Source of the DNA: Rhizobiales bacterium NRL2
Lineage (GTDB): Bacteria; Pseudomonadota; Alphaproteobacteria; Minwuiales; Minwuiaceae
Length of the DNA stretch: 64,000 nt
NCBI GenBank assembly: GCA_001664005.1
Contig: CP016093.1
Location: 2,687,001-2,751,000 of the forward strand
Direction of reading: 5' to 3'
Below the pieces are notes generated by a model, which saw only the letters and a list, made by a program, of their open reading frames with translations, searched no databases and was not told the DNA's origin. A program made the translations under genes and the position numbers. This document shows positions 43,207 through 50,015 of the stretch, piece by piece. The stretch's first letter is position 1; every line of letters starts with the position of its first letter.

Positions 43207-43507
43207 TAGCAGGCTGTTGAAGAAGTCGGTGGAGCGCCGGGCGGCAACGCGATTCACTCGATTGGCGAGATCGCCGAGCGGTTCTTGGATGCGGTGCTGG
43301 CGCAGCCGCGGGTGGCGCGGCTGCCGCCTACAATCTGGTCCGGCTTCCCAGGCTGCTGGCGCAGGCATCGCCATGACCGCGCCGATGAACTGCCAGCTGA
43401 TCGGCCGACCTGCTCGACGACGGCACCCTTGAGATCGAGTTCGCCTACCATCTCGGCAACGAGGCCGTCCTCAAAGCCGTTCGTGGGCCTTCTTCAACAG
43501 CCTGCTA
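43207..43507. mobile_element. 301-bp IS remnant with perfect 19-bp ends
   Basis: Positions 43207-43225 and 43489-43507 are perfect 19-bp inverted repeats (core AGGCTGTTGAAGAAG). If the ends are drawn 3 bp further in, the flanks TTAG and CTAG fit the YTAR target pattern of IS5-group elements. The inside keeps only the transposase C-terminus and the right-end sequence. Confidence 0.75.
43317..43376 (+). pseudogene. IS5-family transposase C-terminal fragment
   Basis: The frame reads AAAYNLVRLPRLLAQASP then stop, the common C-terminus of IS5-type DDE transposases; upstream codons do not continue into a transposase. Confidence 0.7.
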
Positions 43508-43582
43508 GTTTTCTGGGGTTTCCGAGTGCCAATTCGAACAGGGATATGACCGTCCAGTCTGTCGACCAAAGAAAGAAGAGAC

Positions 43583-43605
43583 GGCCGGGCTGTGCACGCC
43601 CGGCC
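43583..43605 (-). terminator. Terminator after the AlpA-like gene
   Basis: GGCCGGGC (43583-43590) / GCCCGGCC (43598-43605); on the minus strand followed by a T/C-rich tail (TCTCTTCTTTCTTT). Confidence 0.75.
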
Positions 43606-43620
43606 GCCCAGCTCCTGCAT

Positions 43621-43818
43621 TCAGGAGTGTCGGACAGGTTCGTCCCGGCGGTTCAGCCGTTCCTGAAGCCAGTCGAGCACCTCGTCCTCAACCCATCCCA
43701 CTCTGTTGGGGCCGATCTGGACCCGCTTGGGGAACTTCCCGGCCTTCTCCAGCCGTGCGACGTGTTGTGGCGAGTACAGAACCAGCTCCTTCAGCTGACG
43801 CTTCGACAGTATCCTCAT
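43621..43818 (-). CDS. AlpA-family regulator / excisionase-like protein
   Basis: A 65-aa protein: MRILSKRQLKELVLYSPQHVARLEKAGKFPKRVQIG with GWVEDEVLDWLQERL is the AlpA/MerR-type winged HTH found beside integrases. It sits directly downstream of the integrase gene on the same strand, with its own AAGGAG site. It is likely to act as recombination directionality factor or integrase regulator. Confidence 0.85.
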   Translation of the reverse strand: MRILSKRQLKELVLYSPQHVARLEKAGKFPKRVQIGPNRVGWVEDEVLDWLQERLNRRDEPVRHS

Positions 43819-43890
43819 CACGATGCTCCTTGATGGAGAAGCATCGCGATGCCCCTGGTTACGACAATACCCACGGGTGCAGCGATGGTA

Positions 43891-45174
43891 TCAGTCGGCG
43901 GCCTCAGACGCGAGCACTTGAGCAGTCTTGCCACTTAGCGTCGCAATGAAATCAGCCCACGCGTCCACTGCACCACGCTTTTCGTCGGCGAAGTCATGGC
44001 GTTGATATACGGCGACAATGCCCCCGAACGTCCCGCTGGTATGATTCAGGAGCTTCTCGACCACATGAATGCCGACACCGAGCCGCGCCATCCCGGATGC
44101 CGCTGTCCGTCTAAGGTCATGAATGCGCCAGGGCGGTAGCACCACTTTCTCAGGATCCTCACCGCGTTCCTCGGCCATGCGCTGAAGTTCCACGAGCATC
44201 GCCGCATCAAGCCGGTTCTTTGCACGGCCAAAGCCGGAAGCGGGCCGCTCCTTCTCCTCGTTCTCGGTGTCACGGGCAAACCGCGCAGGGAACAGCAGGC
44301 TTGAGCTCTCCTTGCTTTCGAGCTCGGTGATCAGATCAAGGGCTGCCTGGCTCAACGGCACATCATGGGGTTTGCCGTTCTTGGTCCGCTCACCGGACAG
44401 GCGCCACAACTTGTCCTGCAGATCGAACTCGGCCCAGGCGGCCGAGGCGACCTCGTCGCGTCGCTGAGCGGTTAGAAGGAGCAATCGAAAGATTGTGCCG
44501 AACGGGTTGCCGGCCTTGTCGCATGCAGTGAGAAACGCGCGCAGTTCATCGTCCGTCAGCACCCGATCGCGCGCCCGCTCCTTCGCCGGAGGTTTGATCC
44601 CGGTCACGGGTGAAGTCTCTATCAGCCCCCGCTCGACCGCCCATCCAAATAGCCTGCGGACATTCGTCAATATCCGGTTCACGCCAACGGAGAGACCTCG
44701 CTCCTCGGCCTTGTCGAGAACCTCGAGAATGTCCTGCCGACCAATGTCCTTGATCTCCCGGTGACCGATGACCGGATAGAGATGCCGCTCGAACATACGG
44801 ACGATCTCGTCGGCGGTTCGGTTCCGCGGCCGATGCCATTTCTCGATGAACTGCTCCGCCACCCGTTGGACGGTATCGGGCTCACGGCGTCGAGCCTCCA
44901 GCTTCTCGGCGGCGGGATCCCTGCCGAACTCCACTTCGTTTCGGGCATCCCGCCAGGCCTGTCGCGCCTCGGCAAGCGACATCGCCGGCCAACTTCCGAG
45001 CTTCATTCGCCGCTGTTTGCCGCGCAGGCGATAGAAGAACACCCAGCTCTTCCGCCCGCCATATGAGATACGGAGGGCAAGGCCCGGGTAGCCCTTGTCG
45101 AACTGGTCTTCCTGACCTTTTGCCGGCGGTTTGAGCCGCTCCACCACAGCGGCATTGAGGTTTCGTTTTGGCAT
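43891..45174 (-). CDS. Island integrase, tyrosine recombinase with DUF4102 domain
   Basis: A 427-aa integrase starting MPKRNLNAAVVERLKPPAKG. The DUF4102 arm-binding domain spans residues about 5-90 (GLALRISYGGRKSWVFFYRL), the core-binding domain about 100-185, and the catalytic residues are R238 (TAQRRDE), H351 and R354 (HDLRRTAASG), H377 (LLNHTSG) and Y389 (VAVYQRHDF). P4-type integrases of this kind use tRNA 3' ends, matching the attachment repeat 200 bp away. An extension to 45207 is possible. Confidence 0.95.
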   Translation of the reverse strand: MPKRNLNAAVVERLKPPAKGQEDQFDKGYPGLALRISYGGRKSWVFFYRLRGKQRRMKLGSWPAMSLAEARQAWRDARNEVEFGRDPAAEKLEARRREPDTVQRVAEQFIEKWHRPRNRTADEIVRMFERHLYPVIGHREIKDIGRQDILEVLDKAEERGLSVGVNRILTNVRRLFGWAVERGLIETSPVTGIKPPAKERARDRVLTDDELRAFLTACDKAGNPFGTIFRLLLLTAQRRDEVASAAWAEFDLQDKLWRLSGERTKNGKPHDVPLSQAALDLITELESKESSSLLFPARFARDTENEEKERPASGFGRAKNRLDAAMLVELQRMAEERGEDPEKVVLPPWRIHDLRRTAASGMARLGVGIHVVEKLLNHTSGTFGGIVAVYQRHDFADEKRGAVDAWADFIATLSGKTAQVLASEAAD

Positions 45175-45222
45175 CGCTCCAGGCTCCATCGACCTCCAAA
45201 GCGACACTAGGATACTTCTCTA

Positions 45223-45241
45223 TAGGTAACAATAGGTAACA
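45223..45241 (+). promoter_or_regulatory. Paired AGGTAACA repeats near attR (candidate integrase arm sites)
   Basis: TAGGTAACA at 45223-45231 and 45233-45241, 10 bp apart, same orientation as the pair at 7081-7101. They lie in the leader of the integrase gene, so integrase binding might also autoregulate it. Confidence 0.6.
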
Positions 45242-45372
45242 CAGACGCGTTGCTCTGAGGTGTTCCGCTATGTCCAACCTTGGAACGGGTGTCGCAAGAT
45301 TCTTTAATAATATCAGCTAGATATGAGTCTGTTTCGGGAATCTATGAGAACCTATGAATCGGTTCAAATAAA

Positions 45373-45424
45373 GACTGAAAATCCGCGTGTCGGTGGTTCG
45401 AATCCGCCCCTGGGCACCATTTTT
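45373..45424 (+). repeat. attR: second copy of the 52-bp tRNA-Phe 3' segment
   Basis: Identical to 6987-7038. The sequence before it does not restore the 5' half of a tRNA, so it is a partial copy. Core genes resume after it. Confidence 0.93.
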
Positions 45425-45484
45425 CCCTCAAACATTCCCGGACGCCGCCAACCGATCGCCAGCGCACGCCCTCGTGCGCGACGT

Positions 45485-47056
45485 TCAGACCGCTGGCACG
45501 TAGTGATAGAGCCAGGTCTCCGAGAGCGTCCGGTCGCCCAGGCGGAGATGACAGCGGAGATCGACGCCCTCGCCGCCGCTCGTCGCAAGGTCGAAGACGG
45601 CGCGCCAGATATCCGTGCCGACGACCTTGACGACATAACGCCCGGAAACCTTGCCGCGCGAGGCGCTGACCACGGCCTCGACATCATAGCGCGGCGCCAT
45701 TTCCGAGATCGGTCCGCCGCGGAAATCGATGACGAACTTCCTGACCGCGCTGGCGTCGGGCCGCGCCTGACCGGGCCTGCCGCCCCGGCCGGTCCGCGTG
45801 GCGACGACGCTGGCCACCGCATCCGGCGGATAGGGCTGGCGGTCACGCCAGTGCAGCCGGTAGGCGAACCGCATCGTATCGCCGGCGGCGATCGCTCCGG
45901 CGGGCGACCAGAAGGCGGCGATGTTGTCATGAATTTCGTCGTCGGTCGGAATCTCGAGCAGCTGCACCGAGCCCGGCCCCCAATCGTCTTTCGGCTCCAC
46001 CCAGAGGCTCGGCCGCCGGTCGTAGAAGGCGCCGTCATCCTGATAGCTGGCGAAATCGCGGTCCCGCTGAACCAGGCCGAATCCCTTGGGGCTGGTGTCC
46101 TCGAAGCTGTGAAGACGGACCGTCGGAGGATTGGTCAGAGGACGGAAGATGCGCTCGCCGGCGCCGGTCCAGAGCGCCAGTCCGTCACTGTCGTGGACCT
46201 CCGGACGCCAGTCGACCGCCCGCCGGGGTTCGTTCTCGCCGAACCAGTACATGCTGGTGAGCGGTGCAAGGCCCAGGCGCCGAACCGCGCGCCGGAAGAA
46301 CAGAGACGCCTCCACGTCCATGATCACGCCCTCCCCGGGCCGCGCGTCGAAGCGCCAGGCGCCGGTAACGCTCGGGCCGTCGAGCAGCGCATGAATGCGC
46401 ACGCCCCCGGCCGCATCTGCGAGATCTTCCAGCCAGAACTCGGTGAATGCGGGGAACTCCTCGGCGCCCTGCACCGCCGTGTCGATGGCGACGCCGCGGG
46501 CGGAGAGACCGTATTGATCCGATTGTCCGGCGCTGCGGAAATAGCTCGCGCCCTGGAAGGCCAGCCAGTCGGACGGGCCGCCTGCCGGGTCCATGACACG
46601 GAACCCGGCGAACCCGAGATCCTCGGGCAGTTCGTCGGCGAGACCCGGCACGTCCCGTTCGAACATGTCGGGCCGGTAGACGATCTCGCGCGCCTCATCG
46701 CCTTCCACCCGATGAATACGCACCGGGGATGGCGCAAAGCGATGCAGATGGAAGAACCGGATCGGCGCCCCGCCCGGGCGAACGGTCCATGGCGAGGCTT
46801 CCGGCCGGAAGCGGATTTTCTGCACCGCGTCGAAATCGATGCGTTGAACGATGTCGGGTGCCGGGGTCGGGCGCGGCCTGAAGGCGTCTTCCGCCATCCG
46901 GCGGGCGCGGTTCCGGAGCCGGTCATAGCTGAAGGGAACCGCCCGGCCCGAAGACGACCGTGCAAGTGCGCCCCCGTAACCTGCGAGCCAGGCGGAACCC
47001 GTCAGCGCCGCCAGAGCCAGGAAGCTCCGGCGTGTGGCTCCTCTCGAACCGTCCAT
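45485..47056 (-). CDS. Periplasmic glucan biosynthesis protein OpgG/OpgD (MdoG)
   Basis: A 523-aa exported protein with a twin-arginine signal (ATRRSFLALAALTGSAW). FDAVQKIRFRPEASPW, LTSMYWFGENEPRR and HDSDGLALWTG are hallmark segments of the OpgG family, which branches or trims osmoregulated periplasmic glucans. opgH starts the same operon just upstream (gap 1 bp). Confidence 0.93.
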   Translation of the reverse strand: MDGSRGATRRSFLALAALTGSAWLAGYGGALARSSSGRAVPFSYDRLRNRARRMAEDAFRPRPTPAPDIVQRIDFDAVQKIRFRPEASPWTVRPGGAPIRFFHLHRFAPSPVRIHRVEGDEAREIVYRPDMFERDVPGLADELPEDLGFAGFRVMDPAGGPSDWLAFQGASYFRSAGQSDQYGLSARGVAIDTAVQGAEEFPAFTEFWLEDLADAAGGVRIHALLDGPSVTGAWRFDARPGEGVIMDVEASLFFRRAVRRLGLAPLTSMYWFGENEPRRAVDWRPEVHDSDGLALWTGAGERIFRPLTNPPTVRLHSFEDTSPKGFGLVQRDRDFASYQDDGAFYDRRPSLWVEPKDDWGPGSVQLLEIPTDDEIHDNIAAFWSPAGAIAAGDTMRFAYRLHWRDRQPYPPDAVASVVATRTGRGGRPGQARPDASAVRKFVIDFRGGPISEMAPRYDVEAVVSASRGKVSGRYVVKVVGTDIWRAVFDLATSGGEGVDLRCHLRLGDRTLSETWLYHYVPAV

Positions 47057-47057
47057 G

Positions 47058-48797
47058 TCAATGTCGACGCGCCAGCGCGCCGATTATTCCATCGCCCATC
47101 GGGCGATCCGCGTGACCACGCGGCTCGTGCGGCACAAGGAACAGACCGAGTCGCGCTGTCGCCCGTCCCGACGCGGCGCGGCCGGAAAGCACATCGATCG
47201 GCGCTGCCAGCAGCAGGCCGGCCAGGACCGGCGCGAGCCACAGGAAATGAACCGGTGCGAAGACCGACAACAGGACGCCGGCGCCCAGCGCGGCCAGAAT
47301 TTCCCACCTGTACTGGCGCAACGCTTCGGACCATCGCATGCGGTCCGCTTCCCGCCTTTGCGGATTCCACGCGACCGAGCGGCCGGTCAGAACTTCGATG
47401 ACGAAACGCGTGTGCAGGAACATGAGGATCGGCGCCAGCAACGCCGAGAAGATCATCTCCAGCAGAACGCTCGCACTCATGCGCAGGCCGCCGCCATGCC
47501 CGTTCCGGATCCGCCGGCTGCCGAGGCCATGGACAAGAGCCAGAAACTTCGGGCCCACCAGATAGACGACGGTCAGCGCCAGTACGGCGACGTCGCCGGA
47601 GATCGGCAGAGCCACGAGCGCCGCCCGCTGCGGCAGGGCATCGGCCAGCGCCGCAGCCGTCATCGTGGCAAGCAGCAGGAACCAGAGCGGCCCGGCGACA
47701 TAGCCCATGATGCCGAGAACGAAATTCGCCCGGCTGATCCAGTTCAGTCCGGCCACCGGGAGCAGCCGCGCGTGCTGCAGATTGCCCTGACACCACCGCC
47801 GGTCGCGCGTGGCGAAGTCGGTCAGACTGGGCGGCCCTTCCTCGTAGCTGCCGTCAATGTCCGCATCGATGCGGACCTTCCAGCCGCGCCGGCGCAGCAG
47901 CGCAGCTTCGACAAAGTCGTGGCTCATGATGGGTCCGCCAAGCGGCGGCGATCCCGGCAGTTCCGGCAACCCGCAGGCGCCGGCGAATGCCTCCATGCGC
48001 ATGATCGCGTTGTGGCCCCAGTAGAAGGCGGCGTCTCCCTGCGCCGCGGCCATTCCGGGGGTGAACACCGCCCCGTAGAACGAGTTGGCGAACTGCCGGA
48101 TCCGGGCGAAGAGCGTCGCGCCATCACGCTCCAGGGGCCGGGTCTGCAACAGGCCGAGCTTCGGATCGGCCTCCATCTGTTCGACCAATTCGCCCATTGC
48201 GGCGGCCGTCATCAGACTGTCGGCGTCGAGCACGATCATGTAGCGGTAGCGGCCGCCCCAGCGTCGGCAGAACTCGGCGATATTGCCGCTCTTCTTGCCC
48301 CGGTTGTCGGTCCGGCGGCGGTAGAATATCCGCCCGTGCCCCGAAACCTCGGCGCACAGCCCTCGCCAGGCGCTTTCCTCGGCCGCCGCCACCTCGGGCC
48401 GGCGCGAATCGCTGAGGATGAAGAACTCGAAACCACCCAGCCGTCCTTCACGACGCAGCGATTCATGCATGGTCCGGATCCGGGCGAAGACCTCTGCAGG
48501 GTCCTCGTGGAAAACAGGCACGGCGATGACCGTCAGGAACCCGCCCTCAGTCGGCATCCCGGATGATTCAGTGCGCATGTCGGACGATGGCCGCTTGCGC
48601 GCAGATCCGACCTGCCACAATCCCAGACAGGCAAAGACGAAGCCCGCCGCCAGCATGGCATGCAGCGGAAGGATCAGAAGGAGAATCGACGCCTCGATCG
48701 CGCTGATGCCGTCGCCCCCAAAGGCAGTGACGAGCGCAGCGCTCACCGCCAGCGTCGAGACGGCGACGAAGGAGACGGCAACCGGCGCGGCCGACAT
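47058..48797 (-). CDS. opgH: Glucans biosynthesis glucosyltransferase OpgH (MdoH)
   Basis: A 579-aa inner-membrane GT2 glucosyltransferase. The UDP-glucose site is YMIVLDADSLMTAAAM and the acceptor motif is RDRRWCQGNLQH; two N-terminal and several C-terminal helices frame the catalytic domain. It polymerises the beta-1,2-glucan backbone of periplasmic glucans. It is shorter than the E. coli enzyme (about 850 aa) because the cytoplasmic N-terminus is missing; a separate 116-aa gene ends 6 bp upstream. Confidence 0.93.
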   Translation of the reverse strand: MSAAPVAVSFVAVSTLAVSAALVTAFGGDGISAIEASILLLILPLHAMLAAGFVFACLGLWQVGSARKRPSSDMRTESSGMPTEGGFLTVIAVPVFHEDPAEVFARIRTMHESLRREGRLGGFEFFILSDSRRPEVAAAEESAWRGLCAEVSGHGRIFYRRRTDNRGKKSGNIAEFCRRWGGRYRYMIVLDADSLMTAAAMGELVEQMEADPKLGLLQTRPLERDGATLFARIRQFANSFYGAVFTPGMAAAQGDAAFYWGHNAIMRMEAFAGACGLPELPGSPPLGGPIMSHDFVEAALLRRRGWKVRIDADIDGSYEEGPPSLTDFATRDRRWCQGNLQHARLLPVAGLNWISRANFVLGIMGYVAGPLWFLLLATMTAAALADALPQRAALVALPISGDVAVLALTVVYLVGPKFLALVHGLGSRRIRNGHGGGLRMSASVLLEMIFSALLAPILMFLHTRFVIEVLTGRSVAWNPQRREADRMRWSEALRQYRWEILAALGAGVLLSVFAPVHFLWLAPVLAGLLLAAPIDVLSGRAASGRATARLGLFLVPHEPRGHADRPMGDGIIGALARRH

Positions 48798-48803
48798 GGC
48801 GGT

Positions 48804-49154
48804 CTAGCCGCGGACAGCGGGCAAACCGCGTCGCCGGAAGGCGGCGAACCGCCGAAGCCCGGCCATCGGGGCGCGGATCGCCGCAGCGACGGCCGACCAG
48901 GCTGCGAAGGCGCTCAGATCCTGCTCGGGCATGTCCAGCGGCGCGGCGGGCGGGGATTGCGCGAGAGGGTGACGCGGGGCCCGGGCAGCCAACGCGTCCA
49001 GCCGCTCGGCGGTGCGTCTGAGCCGTCTGCCGGCGGCGTCCACCGGCGCGTTATCGTAACCGGGCGCGAGCGCGCGACGGAGCGCCCGCGCCACCTCGCC
49101 ATGACCGCGAGCGCTCCCGAACCGGGCGTCCAATGCTCTTCTTGCTTCAGGCAT
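48804..49154 (-). CDS. Hypothetical protein upstream of opgH
   Basis: A 116-aa alanine- and arginine-rich protein without membrane segment; PPAAPLDMPEQDLSAFA near the middle is reminiscent of the proline-rich stretch before the first helix of long OpgH proteins. It may be a detached OpgH N-terminus or an unrelated small protein. Same strand and 6-bp gap indicate co-expression. Confidence 0.6.
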   Translation of the reverse strand: MPEARRALDARFGSARGHGEVARALRRALAPGYDNAPVDAAGRRLRRTAERLDALAARAPRHPLAQSPPAAPLDMPEQDLSAFAAWSAVAAAIRAPMAGLRRFAAFRRRGLPAVRG

Positions 49155-49274
49155 CTTGCCGACCTCCGATATCCCCGGTCCCGATCCGACGTCGGGAAAG
49201 ACGCCGTGGCCGCCGGCGGCATGGGTTCCTGAAGCTGTCGACTCATCTGGTCCCCGGTTATTCCGCGCCGTGTT

Positions 49275-49652
49275 TCATTCCTTCGAGGCTTCCTCGCCGG
49301 ACGACACCGTCGCCGTTGCCGAAGAGGAGGCCTCGCACCCCTCGCCGTCTCCCCTGGCCACGTCCTCGTCATGATCGACCACACTGCGTTCGCCATCGTC
49401 GGCGCGCGCACTCGAGCTGGCCCTGGATTCGCATTCGCCGTCGCCTGACCGCTTCGTCGAGCTGGAAGCTCTGGCGGACGCCGAGGCCGACGACGAAGAC
49501 GAAGAGGTGGCCGAAGACGTGGCATTGGCGCCCGTCTTCTCGACCGATCCGGCGACCGCCATCGAAACGCCTGTGACGGCGCCGAGCGCCAGGATCCCGA
49601 TCGTGGCCAGGGCAGGCAGCGTCGTGAGGTTGGATGGAGTGAGATTGAACAT
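49275..49652 (-). CDS. Secreted or anchored serine-rich low-complexity protein
   Basis: A 125-aa protein from ATG 49652. A hydrophobic segment (ALATIGILALGAVTGVSMAVAG) is followed by serine/alanine runs and an acidic region with two cysteines. Divergent from the 695-aa repetitive protein and similar to it in low-complexity character. No function can be assigned. Confidence 0.6.
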   Translation of the reverse strand: MFNLTPSNLTTLPALATIGILALGAVTGVSMAVAGSVEKTGANATSSATSSSSSSASASARASSSTKRSGDGECESRASSSARADDGERSVVDHDEDVARGDGEGCEASSSATATVSSGEEASKE

Positions 49653-50015
49653 GAAACCGTATCTCCTGAAGCGGTGATGGCCCGGCGTGCGGCCGCCAGG
49701 CTCCCTGTCTCTCCGACTCATTCAGCCCGGTCCTATTCCGAACGCGACGCCAATTCGCCGACCGAATGCCGAAACGCCGCAGCCCTGACTGGATTGCGCG
49801 GTAGTCTATTACTTACTCGATTCCACCAAATTCGCCACAGACGTATCTCATCGCATTTTATTTCTTAATTTCCTCCCGTTCTTCGATATTTTTATTTATC
49901 TGGAATGATCCTGATCAGGCCCCGTCAACCCGAATGAACGACCTCGAAGTCCGGTCGATGGACCGGCGCGGGATGGGCCGTTCAACGAGTGCAATTCTAT
50001 TTGGGAGACGGACTG
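49653..50015. other. AT-rich divergent promoter region
   Basis: 363 bp, with the segment 49790-49900 clearly AT-rich against its surroundings. It separates the serine-rich gene from the repetitive-protein gene and probably carries both promoters and a long leader. No factor site was recognised. Confidence 0.5.

Larger units (their letters stand above)
6987..45424. mobile_element. 38.4-kb genomic island integrated at tRNA-Phe
   Basis: The island is bounded by 52-bp identical direct repeats made of the 3' portion of tRNA-Phe plus five T (6987-7038 and 45373-45424). The tyrosine integrase gene (43891-45174) lies just inside the right copy with an AlpA-like gene beside it. Inside are three site-specific recombinases of two classes, IS remnants, a segment of strikingly low GC, plasmid-like functions (ParB-like, two VirD4/HerA-like ATPases, replication-relaxation protein) and cargo for copper handling and DNA modification. 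No relaxase of a named family and no type IV secretion genes were recognised, so it looks mobilisable or decayed rather than self-transmissible. Confidence 0.92.
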
